A stretch of 64,000 nucleotides of DNA from Eurosta solidaginis (GCF_040869045.1 NC_090319.1:384725601-384789600), one strand, 5' to 3'; positions 21,483-32,592 are shown, numbered from the stretch's first letter. Numbers and translations are program-made. Notes: generated by a model from the letters alone, not told the origin.

Positions 21483-21716
21483 CTTAAGCCGGAGTCATTG
21501 GTGCCGTATGTCGTATCGCTGTATCGGTATCCCTAACGTAATCAGCTGTTTATCGTTACGACGGAAACCAAAACCCAATTGGTTGGCTACGATACGGTTA
21601 CGACCTTAGCGGCACCAATAAGCGATTGCATTGATTCTCATAAGGTTGGTCGAATCAGCTGTTAAAAGGTTACCGATACGGTTACCGATAAAGCACCAAT
21701 GTTTCCAGCTTTAGCC
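21483..21716. mobile_element. Short MITE with imperfect inverted ends
   Basis: The ends 'ttaagccggagtcattggtg' and 'caccaatgtttccagcttta' are imperfect inverted repeats. The interior has 'gttaccgatacggttaccga'-type sequence. About 235 bp, with no ORF. Confidence 0.65.
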
Positions 21717-22232
21717 ACATGTAAGACATCTAGAAAAACTTTTTTGGAAATAATTCATAACGCTGTCGTATTTGCCAATTTACGCAGCTGACGATTTGTG
21801 TGCAGCTCTCCATTCAAATACATGTTACTATCATCAGCATGAACAAAGACGCTTGTAGGTAGAAAATAATTGCATTTTAAAACTAAATAAATATGTAAGT
21901 GAAACCGTTTTTGGTTCAAATTCCATTATTTACAGTGTTTTCATATATAATTTGTTCCTTCTTATAACCTTAAAGAACAATTTTTGAATACCGTAAATTA
22001 TTCCCGTTTAACTTTTTCGTCTTTTTTACACGCTTAACCCGAAAAGGCACGAGATCCTTAATTTAGTCCTAGTATCTTAGAAAACAGTATAACGAGGAAA
22101 CTATAAAGAAGCTAAGAAAACTTCAGTATTCTAGATTTGATGTAATAATTTTTAAATATTCTCATATGGGTCAATAAGCGTCTTAATGTAGAAAATTGCC
22201 TTTATTATTCAATAAGCCGTCTGTGTGAAAAT

Positions 22233-22440
22233 AGTATAAATGTGATATCTTATCTGTCAACTGCCTGACAGGATGTTCAATATGGCTACTTTTTAGCATT
22301 TGACAGCGTGTTCAATATGGCGGCGCCTATCTTCAGCGGGTGATAGAAAGAGATACAGAATGAGACAGCGATAGACAATTACAAATCAGGTGATCCAATC
22401 ACTTTGGAATTTTGACGTCTATGCAAAACATATCAGATTC
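22233..22440. mobile_element. MITE-B, diverged second copy
   Basis: It is inverted relative to 20646-20879 and shares 'gtcaactgcctgacaggatg', 'ttcaatatgg', 'tgatagaaag' and 'gacgtctatgca' blocks. The ends are decayed. Confidence 0.75.
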
Positions 22441-22614
22441 ACATCATCATTCATAATGATTGTATGCTTTGCACAATATTTTATGTTTTTCTGTCAATGT
22501 TTAATGGATATTTCTAAACAGAAATCTGATAAACTAGATTGAAACAGTCGTTCATGAAAATCTTTTTCTAGAAAATCTAGTTTGAACAAAAAACACAAAA
22601 ATAATTTGCGCAAT

Positions 22615-22740
22615 TTATCTCCGAAGAGATTTAGGCCCAGCATTTATTCCAATTTCCGTCGTGCTCCTTTTTAATTTTCCCTTCGAGTTGGTGGGACGGG
22701 ACCTACAAGTTTTATGCCGACTCAGAACGGCATCTGCAAA
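22615..22740 (-). mobile_element. tRNA-derived SINE fragment (SINE-C, copy 3)
   Basis: The distal body is present: 'ctccgaagagatttaggccc', 'cgtgctcctttttaattttc', 'gggacgggacctacaagttt'. The head and middle are missing. Confidence 0.8.
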
Positions 22741-23590
22741 GCATGATGTTGTTGAATGTTTCAGCTCTGTTTACTTAACCGCTGTTAATGATACCCTGAG
22801 AAAATTTTGTTAAAACTGTTAAAACCACACATTTTCGTCAACATTAGAACAGCTGTGAAAGCTGTTGATATGACATATTTCTGTTGCACCATTGTCATAA
22901 GAACAAAGTAATGGGCGTTGTGGGCGTAAGTTTCTCCTTAAAATTAGCTGATTTGCATTTGTATAATATTGACAGTTGTTCGCTGTTTAAATGACCAATA
23001 CCATCTGTTTTTTTTTACAAAAAAAAATCCTTTAGATTGAATGAGAATTGTAGATTTTTACAGAATATGATTAACTTGAGACCAACAGTTTGTTCTCTTG
23101 ACAAAAAACGCGGTTGAATCAACCATAATGGGATCAATTTTACATAATGTGTTTTAGTTTAAGAATAACCAACCTGATTTGTTGACTTTATTAGCATTAT
23201 TTCTTTCGGTGAAACAGAAGTTGAAAATATGTATAATCTAAGATTCGAATAGGCATTTTATTGTAAATCGGATGATATGTATATGCCCCTATTACAGTTT
23301 ACAACTCAACTAAGTTGGATTGTAATTAAAACAACTGAACTCTTAAAACAATTCCTGTTTTGTATTTACGAAATACAAATTAATTATATAATTACAAAAG
23401 TGATGATTTGACAGATAAATGAACAACTGATAATTTTGTCGGGAAAATTTAAGCATTACAAAAAAGGATTTTTATATTTATAGCAAAATAGATATTAGCT
23501 TAGATTTACATATTTTTTGTGCTGGTGACTAAATTGAAATGTCACGAATACGGAAAAATTGCGCGTGATCACTCCAATTCCTTGGAACTA
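22741..23590. other. No feature seen
   Basis: AT-rich intergenic DNA without recognisable genes or clear repeats. Confidence 0.5.
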
Positions 23591-23620
23591 CCATATACCA
23601 AGTAAGAATTCCCAGGAGTA

Positions 23621-23815
23621 GTGGGAAGTATCGATGAAGCTGACGATAATTTCACCTATTTTGGCTGCATCCTAACTGAGGCTTGCCTCGTCCAAGTTCG
23701 GATGTCGCTCCATAAGGTCAATAAATTATTCCAAACTGAAGCTTACTTCGTCCAACTTCGGTTGCCGCTCCATAAGGTCAATAAATTTTTCAATGTAATC
23801 CTTCGCTTTTTCTAT
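23621..23815 (+). repeat. Short tandem duplication (about 57 bp x 2)
   Basis: The phrase '(g/a)aggctt(g/a)c(c/t)tcgtccaa(g/c)ttcgg.tg.cgctccataaggtcaataaatt' occurs twice in a row (about 23680 and 23738). The upstream FTYFGCILT-like reading resembles a LINE C-terminal motif, so this may be an old LINE scrap. That reading is weak. Confidence 0.45.
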
Positions 23816-23951
23816 AAATGTGTACATAATTGCTGATTATAAAATTTGTTTAAATAAATTTTAAAAGGTTTAAGCACCCGCTTTCCATTTTATTTTAGAT
23901 ATTTATTCCTAACAACTTCAAAATTGTCTCAGACAACTGCTAGTAATCAAT

Positions 23952-24398
23952 AGAGCTTACGATTTCTCGGGAAGAGATTTCTCGCGAGTCTCGCCTTCTC
24001 GCGAGATTCTCGAATCTCGAATTACTCGTAAGACTCGCGAGTTTCTCGAATTACTTGTAAGGTTCGCGAGATTCTCGAATCTCAAATTACTTGTAAGGCT
24101 CGCGAGCTTCTCGACATTCAACTTAATCGATTCATTGGCTGTTTTATATAGAGCTTACGATTTCTTCTTGAGCACAAGCCAACATTTCCGCAAAACCACA
24201 AGTAAAAAACCCCAAAATGTATAGAATATTGCCAATGCAGCGACTGAATTGAAAGAGAAGATCGCGAGTATTACGAGTAATTCGAGATTCGAGAATCTGA
24301 CGAGTAATGCGAGATTCGAGAATCTCGCGAGATTTCGAGTTCTCGATTTCTCGGGTCTCGAAAATCTCGCTTGTGTTCGAGAAGAAATCGTAAGCTCT
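23952..24398. mobile_element. Foldback element with CTCGCGAGA-type repeats
   Basis: The outer ends AGAGCTTACGATTTCT and AGAAATCGTAAGCTCT are perfect inverted repeats, flanked by the 10-bp duplication AGTAATCAAT (23942-23951, 24399-24408). The left part holds about three tandem units of 'gattctcgaatctcgaatta'/'gtaagactcgcgag', and the right part holds their complements. The left end motif recurs at 24151. Duplications of 9-11 bp are seen with Mutator-like and FB-like elements. Confidence 0.88.
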
Positions 24399-24469
24399 AG
24401 TAATCAATTGTAAGATTTTGGTATCTTTGACAACTACACCAACACAAGGTTGTAAACGGTAATGCCACA

Positions 24470-25580
24470 AAAAGTTGTTAGACTAGGCAACTTCAACCGA
24501 CATTTTTTTGACAGGTTCAGCTGTAATCTGTAATACCAAATTGCAAAACTTCAATTGAAAGAGAGTTGAGTTGGAAGCCGTAATAGGGGCAATAAAGTTG
24601 TTTGCATGTCCCGAGTTCTGGATGATAGCTATTTATCCTATATGTCAACGTTAACCAGGTTTTTAAGGTTGCAGTGATGAACAAAGCAAGCATAATGATC
24701 AAATGAAATAGCTTTAAGTGGTAAAAGCTTGGTACAAGGATATAGAAAGCCATATCTAGCTCAATGCTGAAACGCAATACCAAGTTCGATCGAAAGCGTT
24801 AACAATTTTATAAAAATTTTAAATTAATCCTTAAAATGAATCCGGCAATTGAAAAATATAAACAAAATTTTGAAAGAATTCTGAATTTTTTAACCCAACT
24901 TTTAAATATTTTTGACAGTAAGATTCCGACATTCCTCTTTCTACATCAACTTTATAAACAAGAAATACTAGTTGTTGGCCTATCTAGCTTAATTAATGGA
25001 TACTTATTGTTATGAAGATAAGCTCTTATAAAAATAGACTTGAAAGAAAATCATACATATCCGCATAAAATTATGCAATAAAAACAAAATATATACATAT
25101 ATACACATTAAATAAATGAAAAAGTTATATAGTTAACTAAGTAAACCAAATTAATATATTTATAATTAAAATTATATTAGGAAAAATATAAATGTATGTA
25201 CGGCAGTTATGTAAGAATAAGTAATGGTAGATTATTATTTTACTATGTAGCTGAAGAAACTATTTAAAGTGTTTAGATGTTTTAGACAAAAAAAACCGTT
25301 TTGAAAGGTTATAAAAATTAAAAAAAAAAAATTGTTTAAGATAGCAAATAGTTATAAACATACAAACATGCATATACTACATATATATGAAACGTTAAAG
25401 CAAATTGCAAAGTTTACATGTTAAATTAATATTTATGCGTGAACATTAGACTGCCTCACCCTTCATACTGGCCTGACCCCAGCAGCAAAAGAAGCTAACG
25501 ACAAGCTAACTATAAATTGGTTCCTAAACAACTAACGTGCACTACTATCTCTTTATTTTCTTCGAAAAGAGCTAACAATT
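24470..25580. other. No feature seen
   Basis: AT-rich intergenic DNA, no gene recognised on either strand. Confidence 0.5.
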
Positions 25581-25589
25581 TTTGTATAG

Positions 25590-25790
25590 CAAATCATGCT
25601 TTACAAGTCACTTATCCTACTATATGGAGCAGAAGCAAAGACCATGACAACATCAGATGAAGTGGCTCTAGGAGTATTCGAGAGAAAAGTTCTTCGAAAG
25701 ATTTAATGATGAGTTGTACGAGCTTTACGCAGACTTCAACAGAGTCCAGCGAATTAAAACGCAGCGGCTACTGCAGTTTTGTAATACATT
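25590..25790 (+). pseudogene. LINE reverse-transcriptase C-terminal relic
   Basis: Broken frames read 'LYKSL.L..LLYGAEA.TMTTSDEVAL', 'FERKVLRK' and 'ELYADFNRVQRIKTQRL', the hallmark of the region after the RT domain in common insect LINEs of the craniofacial-development-protein-2-like type. Frameshifts and stops are present. Confidence 0.65.
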
Positions 25791-25859
25791 TCATTTTAGC
25801 CTGACACAGTACAAGCTTGAAGCCTCCGAAGTAAAGCACTTCATAATCGATTATCACTA

Positions 25860-26450
25860 ATCGACTAGTTGTTTGCTTTCGATTAGTAATAGATTCGACT
25901 ATGCGAATAGTTTTTCTTTGTAATTTTAAATGAGCTCTGCTGTTTGTAAAAACGTTGTAGAGTTACTTTCAAGCATCTGCAGCTCACATATTTTGCAGTT
26001 TGCTTCTTTGGCTACCTTGAAACTAGAAAAGAAGTTCCATACTCAGCTACGTTTCCGGCAACTCAATTCACAGCAAATCTTTTCAATTTTATAACAAAAT
26101 ATTTAATTTCTGAAATTTTAAATTTTTTTTAATGACAAGAATTGTATTTACATATAAAACCGCCAGTATTCGAATAATGACAGTTAGTCGATTTTTAATC
26201 AACGCAAAAGTTAACACTCGATTAATCTACTATTCGATTAGACGAATAATCCATTGTTAACAAGAGCCATTCTCTGCATGAGTTTTTAAAATAAAATTTT
26301 TAATGACAAAAGGTTTTATTTATTAAACCATCAGTTGTGTCAGCTATGTTGAAATCGGATACCAGCTAGTCAATGTTCAATCAATGCAAAAGTTGCTGCT
26401 CGACAAGTCGATTAGCCGAATAATCGATTGTAAACTAACTCATAGTTGTA
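25860..26450. repeat. Diverged duplicated AT-rich block
   Basis: A block with 'aatttttaatgacaa', 'tcaa.gcaaaagtt' and 'cgattag.cgaataatc.attgt' occurs twice (about 26120-26260 and 26295-26430). CGATTA/TAATCG words are frequent around it. Confidence 0.5.
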
Positions 26451-26544
26451 AATACAAAAGTAGCGTCTATAATTAGAAGAACTTCTTCCAAACCCAACAC
26501 TTTTTTTTACCAATATCAGACAGACATTTTTGACAACATTCATT

Positions 26545-26938
26545 CACCCAGCGGGTTAGGGGATCAGAATATACCCGCGGTAGGTATGCCTGTCGTAAGA
26601 GGCGACTAAAATACCAGATTCAAGGGGCTGTGTAGCGCAACCCTTCAGGTTGCCAGCGCAATATATAGCTTCTCCAAACCCAATTGTCAACCTCACCTAT
26701 CCGCGGCGAATCCTGTTTCACTAACAGACGAGGCTCTGGCGACCCCGAGCTCCTCATGGAACTTGGGGGTAGGGAGGGAGGGAATGGCCTGAAGGTTTAA
26801 TGTGGCCACATAAATCGTTCCCGAGATGGTCGGGCTAGCACCTTAATGGTGCTATGGTACCGGAGCGTACCGGATTTGTATCCGGCAAAGGACCATCACA
26901 TCGATAACACTCCCCTTATAGCTACAACAACAACAACA
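26545..26938 (+). mobile_element. Short retroposon 'D' with (CAA)n tail, complete
   Basis: The 394-bp unit starts CACCCAGCGGGTTAGG and ends GCTACAACAACAACAACA. It is flanked by the duplication ACATTCATT (26536-26544, 26939-26947). Blocks 'ggtaggtatgcctgtcgtaa', 'cgttcccgagatggtcgggc' and 'cggcaaaggaccatcacatc' recur in the other copies. It has no ORF. It could be a SINE or a non-autonomous LINE derivative; no convincing A or B box was found. Confidence 0.85.
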
Positions 26939-26947
26939 ACATTCATT

Positions 26948-28194
26948 GAGAAATGTGTCAGATTTAGTAAAGTTGCTAGAAATTTTTCTCAAGGTAGTCT
27001 TTTGGTTTGATATTGATTAAAAGAAAAAGCTTCAAATTCACGGTTTTCACCTAACATCGGCCTTATGGAAGTCTGCGAAATATCTCGAAAATTAAACTTA
27101 ACATTTCCGAAATATCTTGAGAAATTTGCAAAGGCCAGTACCGGTTTCAGCACAAAATCATCTTCAAGTATCAAACCCAGTGCTTAGAACTGAAAATATT
27201 TAAATGTTATTTTTAAAACCAGTTTTATTATTAATAAGCTTATTAACTCTGAAATTAAATAATACCATCGAAGCCAAACTCCGTGTTATTGTGTTCATTG
27301 TTGTTTTTTTTAAACAATGTATGTTTACGCAAATGTAATTTTTTAACATATTCTATTTAATCAATTAAAAGCTTCGTCCATTATGTAAGCAACTGAATGT
27401 AAAGGAAATTGAGTAAAAATTTGTCCAATTTGTCTAATGTATTATCCTGTTAAAGCTTTAAAAGTGTTAATTGTTGCTATATTTGATTTAATTACAAGTT
27501 GCGTTCAAAAATATATATTTACAAATACACATACATATGTATATCCTATTGAGTTTTACATATTTATTACGCTTATTATCTTACGTGTTGTGTACTACAT
27601 CCCAAATAAAAGTTATATTTTAAAACACCAAAAAAATTAGTTCAATAACAATGAATTAACAAAGCTCAGGTAAGTTATTTGATTCATTACAGAGCTCTTT
27701 TGAGACCATTTCAGAGGCATATTTTTGAACCATTTCGGGACTATCTTTGGATAGTTTGGGGATAATTTCGACATTCATAATGTGTATTTGGTATGGAGGA
27801 ATGTTGATCTAAGCGAAATCAGACGGCATATGAGGCAAATATGGTATCATCCCATCAGCTCATCACTTGATCTTGCAATTTTCCTGGCAAAATTTGGTAC
27901 AACAAGATGTCAGTTGATTGAAATCAATGCTAATTTGAGAGGAAAGGAAACAAAGATTAGAAGTCTAAGCAAAAACCGGACAACGTCTTATCAATTTGTT
28001 TTCTTTTCTGAAAATAATGTCGCACTGTTGGTCTTTCGCAGTTCTCTCGTGAGTTTGTGTGTACCTCTCAAAAAATATTTTTCACTGATTAAGGAAAGGG
28101 GTCTCATTATCTACAAATTGAACAATTTTGCATAGCGCCAGGTGGCCCGATTCAAAAGTAAGAATTTAAGATTGCAACATGAGGGTAACATATT
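26948..28194. other. No gene seen
   Basis: AT-rich intergenic DNA. A 117-codon open frame at 27782-28135 has no recognisable domain, no start context and no conserved pattern. A scrap of the CCGAAA-type minisatellite (inverted) lies at 27690-27780. Confidence 0.5.
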
Positions 28195-28435
28195 TTATTT
28201 ATTTTATTAAGCGGGGTCGTTCCTCGGAAGTGCTTTCCGAGAATATTTCTGTCATGAAAAGCTTCTCAGGGAAAACTCTTCTGCCTTGCAGATGCCGTTC
28301 GGAATAGGGATAAAACAAATAGATCCCGTCCCGCCAATGTGTTAATAAAAAATTAAAAAGGAGCACGACGCAAAGTGGAAGACAAGCTCGGCCTAAAATT
28401 TCATCGGAGGTACTTTACATTTATTTTTTATTTTT
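28195..28435 (+). mobile_element. tRNA-derived SINE fragment (SINE-C, copy 4)
   Basis: Plus orientation, without the head: 'aagcggggtcgttcctcgga', 'aggagcacgacgcaaagtgg', 'aagacaagctcggcc', 'catcggaggta', then T-rich sequence. Confidence 0.8.
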
Positions 28436-28559
28436 ATCTGGCTCAAATCGTTTTGTTTGCAATTAGATGCAAAATATTTATCTGGCTGAGGATCATTGTG
28501 ACGTCATGATGGTGTGTTGGTGCACTGCTACAACAACAACAACAACCGGATTTAGCCCT

Positions 28560-28890
28560 AACGAGCTGATATGTTATCGACGAGCTACTGGTTTACTTTT
28601 AGAAAGTTATCGAATTATCGATATGTACCAAAAAATTATCGACAAAATATCGATTGGCTATCAAAATGTTATAGAAAAGCTGTCAACTTACTATCGGGTA
28701 GTTATCGGTTTGTTATCGAAAAGTTTACTATAGGTTATCAAAAAATATTTCGATTTACTATCAAAAAGTTATCGGGGTGTTACCGATTTGTATCGGCGTG
28801 TTATCGCTTTGTTAGCAGAAAGTAATCGACTTTTTATCGAGAAAATATCGCTTTGTTATCAAATGTGTTATCAAATTTTCTACGGTATGT
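28560..28890 (+). repeat. Degenerate TATCG-type minisatellite
   Basis: Words such as 'gttatcga', 'aaaaagttatcg' and 'cgatttgttatc' recur roughly every 15-25 nt. The stretch just before it contains GCTACAACAACAACAACAAC (28527-28546), a retroposon 3' end with no attached body. Confidence 0.65.
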
Positions 28891-29095
28891 AAACGATTTG
28901 TTATTGACGACTCATGAGTTTTTTGTTAAACAGATACCGATAAAACCGCACTATAAAGTCGATGACACATTTGTAACCCAGCTATAATAAGCCTATAAGA
29001 AGCCGTTGACTCTGCGATAACAAACCGATAACTGTTGATAATAAGCCGATAGAAAAATTATAGCTTGTCGGTATCTAAACAAATAAGGCCAAGGC

Positions 29096-29424
29096 GCGAT
29101 GCACCTCCGAAGAGATTTAGGCCGAGTTTCTCTTCCAATTTGCGTCGTGCTCCTTTTTAATTTTTCCTGCAAATTGGAGGGACGGGACCTACATGTTTTA
29201 CGCCGACTCCGCACGGCATCTTCAATGCAGATAAGTTCTCACTGAGAAGCTCATCATGGCAGAAATTCACTCGTAGTGTTTGCCAAATCACTGCCGAGGG
29301 GCAACGCCGTTTAGAACAACTTTTTTTCTAATTGAAAAAAAAAAATGTTCTTAATGCTCGTGACTAGGATCCAGGATCTTTGGTGTGGTAGGCAGAGGAC
29401 ACCACCACACCACGGCGGCAGCAA
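29096..29424 (-). mobile_element. tRNA-derived SINE (SINE-C, copy 5), near full length
   Basis: On the minus strand it has a tRNA-like head (about 29420-29350; A-box-like GTGTGGTGGTGTCC, B-box-like region decayed), the conserved body and the 'cggaggtgcatcgcgcctt' end. Confidence 0.82.
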
Positions 29425-29439
29425 AATTTTCTTGAATGA

Positions 29440-29640
29440 TTTTTCATTTCCGGACGGCTCTCGAAATAGATATTGGAATATTTCCAAATAAATTAGGGAC
29501 ATTTTCAGCATCGCTTGAAGGATACATATCGGGACTATTTCGGATTTATTTTCAGATTTAATGCAGAATTATTTTAAAGACCAAGAGAGCTATTTTTGAA
29601 ATATTTCAGAATTGTGGCCATTTCTGGGTTGTTTTCGAAA
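29440..29640 (-). repeat. CCGAAA-type minisatellite scrap, inverted
   Basis: The words 'tatttcgga', 'ggactatttcgg' and 'tttcgaaat' are the reverse complement of the repeat in the ChAT intron at 7790-8930. Confidence 0.55.
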
Positions 29641-31500
29641 TCAAATTTTATTTACCACTTCGCTTTTTGATATTTTTTTTTATGATATAACTAACACTTA
29701 GAGTAAAATATTTGGTATGGATCATACATTGATTGAGGTCCGACAAATTTTGGAAAAGTGGGCAATGCAATAAAATTTATCTTTTCTATTCAACGCAAAT
29801 GCTAGTATTATTCTAAATGTCTAAATACGTACATAGCTAGGAATTAGTTTTGAAATGCGGACAACAACTTCCCCTTAATAAGCATCGGAAGCAAGCAGTC
29901 GCCTGTGTGACTAATTACACTGTAAAGCAAATTAAGTGTTTTTTCCTGGATATGAGACCAGGCCATGGTAAGTGCAATTACTTTTAAACTTGTCACTCTT
30001 CCGACATATTTGACTTAAGGAAACACTGAAAAAGGTGTAAGTAAAGCGAATGAAAGAAAGAAAGAAAAGTAACCAATTGATCCGTATATAGGAGATATTG
30101 AAGCCGATACATAACTTCCACTAAGAAACCAAATAAAACATATTTGTGTGCTTCTCAGGCTGTGGAGTGGGATCACAGGCTACATCACTGTGTCCGAACA
30201 CACGATCGTACTAGTACGGCAAAGGCAGTACCTAAATGGAGGGCAATATAAAATCTCAGCTAAGGGGTTTAATCCTCGACAGCGCTACCTGCGTTGAACA
30301 ATCAACACTTGTCAGCGATGATGGAGAAATAAACTCCGATGCTTTCAGCGTATTGTTCAACGAACGTGCCAATACTTCGGGATCTGTGTAACACAGACAG
30401 GGACGAGAAAAGGGTTAACAAAACTCAAAAGGACTAGAAAACTTCTTCCCACAACCTTTGGAAGGGGAAAAAAATAGTTCCATTCGCACTGCTAAAGAAA
30501 AGAAACTAATGCAGCAAGAGATTGTAGCAATATGCATAGCGCGAAGATGCGAAAGCAGCATCCTCTCCTGCTTAGCGACAGCTCAAGGCCGGAAAAGAAT
30601 TACATCGGATGATGAGCCTAGGAAAAAGTCAGAATAACCCAAAAAACAGGCAACTTTTGAATCCGGATGGACAGACGGAAAGATAAGGATGGAGAGGACT
30701 ACTGTAGAGGGCAAACCAACGAAGCTGTTGCTCGAAGTCGAAGGCGAAGAAATATCCTTCGACAGAGGTGGGTGGCAAAAGGACTTTCTTAACGAAAACG
30801 GCCCACGGTAACGGCGCTATGTGGCCCGAAGCTCAGTCGGAGGTGATTTCTAGCATTAAACTACAGGTAGATACGGTGGTTTCGGTGTGAAATTGTGAAC
30901 GATTACGGTAGAGTTAATATTGAAATTGATTTAGAAGCAAAATAAAGTGCTTAGAACAAGTGAGCTGGTGAGCGGGTTAGGGCTGTGGCTACCGTGTACA
31001 TACATACATACGCCGAAGTGCATCTTAAGCTGAGAGAATTCAACAGGTGAATTTTCAATTTTCGAATGGTTTCAAAACTGATTGCTGACTTTCAGGTTAA
31101 GAGTGCTAAGACGTAAGTAGGGACATTTCAGTCTAGCCAGACTGATCAAAAAAGAAAAAGAGAACGGGCTAAGTTGTACTCATTCAGTCTAACCGACTTC
31201 GATAAAACCACTCAAAATCTTCGGGGAAGCATCCTGCAAGAAGAAGACTTAGATTACTGAGCTTAAGGGATTTCGATAGTTTGCTGGAGGTAAGGAAGGT
31301 CGGTATATCGCTCACTTATGTTTGTAATCAATGGTAAAAATGTATCTTCTTGGAACCGGTCCGCACTCATCGAAGGCATTCGCAGTGGACAAAAATGGTT
31401 TCGAACTGTGGTCCAGTTATGAACTTCGGAGGTTAATTTCAAATATCTGTCTGGCATGACCCAATCCTTTAGAAACAAAAGGACATTTGTAGTACAGTGT
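29641..31500. other. No gene recognised
   Basis: Between 30140 and 31260 the base composition is less AT-rich and short coding-like phrases occur, but every frame is interrupted and no domain is recognisable. It may be an old, unassigned transposon. Confidence 0.45.
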
Positions 31501-31611
31501 ACTGAATATCAACTCGCCAGTCAACTGACCATATTTTAATTAAAAAATTATCATTAATCTCAAATATACATATCTATATTTATAATTCGAAGAAAAGATA
31601 AAAAATTTTCA

Positions 31612-31638
31612 TATAAAACCGACGCGGAGCTCTTTCAG
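31612..31638 (+). promoter_or_regulatory. TATA box and initiator of the small peptide gene
   Basis: TATAAA lies at 31612-31617 and a TTTCAGCT initiator has its CA at 31636-31637, about 25 nt downstream. This is the usual spacing in fly core promoters. A GATA-type AGATAA lies at about 31596. Confidence 0.6.
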
Positions 31639-31706
31639 CTCTTCATTTTTCGTTGTACAGTTAACACAAACAGTAATCACATCCGAACGCAAAAATTAGA
31701 TCCAAA

Positions 31707-32010
31707 ATGAAAAGTGAGTTTATCAAAAAAAAAAAATTATAATGATAAGAAAATAATTTAATTATGATTTCTAGTATTCCAGTTTCTTCTTAGCTTAATG
31801 CTGGCTCTCATGTTGGTGACACCATCAGTTTTTGGCGCCGTATACACTGTCCCAACTGCTGCACCAACACCGCCAACCATTAACCCGCCTAGTGGTCCAA
31901 GTGGTCCTGTTAATAATAATAATAATGGGCCACCGAGTGTATCGACAACCGAAGTTGCAGCACCAGTTGTCACCGGTGTTCCATTGTATGGCGCCATGCC
32001 GAAAATTTGA
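31707..32010 (+). CDS. Small secreted Pro/Thr/Asn-rich peptide (80 aa), two exons
   Basis: Exon 1 (31707-31713) reads ATG AAA A, followed by a GTGAGT donor. The intron is only 61 nt and ends TTTCTAG; exon 2 is 31775-32010. The product starts MKIFQFLLSLMLALMLVTPS with a strong signal peptide, probably cut after VFG. The mature part is about 57 residues, has no cysteine, and contains PTAAPTPPT, a PSGPSGP step, five Asn from an (AAT)n run, and the end PLYGAMPKI. The start is supported by the promoter 70-95 nt upstream and by the perfect join. I do not recognise the family. Small, intron-split, secreted peptides of this type in flies include immune-induced, seminal-fluid and cuticle-related peptides; nothing in the sequence decides between them. 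An overlapping shifted frame (31832-32122) is a shadow. Confidence 0.8.
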
Positions 32011-32500
32011 ATTTAAAAAAATTACTGAACAGTTTTATGAATTTGTGAAAAGTGCCGAGCACTCTGCTTGCGCTCCAATGGACTGGCTTTTGTATTTTTG
32101 TGTGTATAAAACATATTATTAGAAGTAAAAAGGGCTTATTAGGCGAAAATTTGTTTGGTTTTATTTAAAAACGTTACAATTCTCATTTTCGAAATGCGAC
32201 AACTTTTACAGAGGGAGAATAAGCTTCAGTAAAGACAATCTTTGACATACTCAAATCAAGGACTTCATTACCACAAAAATCGTTTATAATGAAACATAAC
32301 ACCAAGCCTTTCAACGAGGCTTCCTCATTTGACGACAATCGCGGAAAGATTTTCAGTCTCTTTGATTTGAGAGCTTGTACCTGGTAGAGATGTTGATCAT
32401 CTCATTAATGCAAAGGCTGCCATCAGTGCCCTACAAGAAGTGATATTAATTAAGGTGTTGCAACAAGAATTTTGAGGTGCAACTTATAGGATGTCAAATC
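32011..32500. other. 3' flank of the small peptide gene
   Basis: Probable 3' UTR; no exact AATAAA close by, only TATAAA (about 32105) and AT-rich variants. Nothing else is recognised. Confidence 0.4.
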
Positions 32501-32504
32501 CAAA

Positions 32505-32592
32505 TACCACCAACCCTTACGATTCCTAGCCCTAGCGGGTTAAGAGGTTTAGTGTATTCCCGCGGCAAGTCATGCCTGTTGTAAGAGGCGAT
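32505..32592 (+). mobile_element. Retroposon 'D' head fragment
   Basis: 'ccctagcgggttaagaggtt', 'attcccgcggcaagtcatgc' and 'ctgttgtaagaggcga' match the first 70 nt of the copy at 26545. The rest is absent. Confidence 0.7.

Noticed and set aside
26545..26640. tRNA-type head on retroposon 'D'
   Set aside because: No convincing B box; the resemblance to an A box is weak.
27782..28135. 117-codon open frame as a gene
   Set aside because: No start context, no domain, no splice-linked neighbours and composition like the flanking AT-rich DNA.
28560..28890. CRISPR-like array
   Set aside because: The repeats are degenerate with no constant spacer length, and the sequence is eukaryotic.
30140..31260. 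A protein gene in the less AT-rich stretch
   Set aside because: All frames are interrupted and no domain could be recognised; treated as unassigned.
31832..32122. Alternative 96-codon frame over the small peptide gene
   Set aside because: It overlaps the signal-peptide frame in another phase; only the spliced frame joins to the promoter and ATG.
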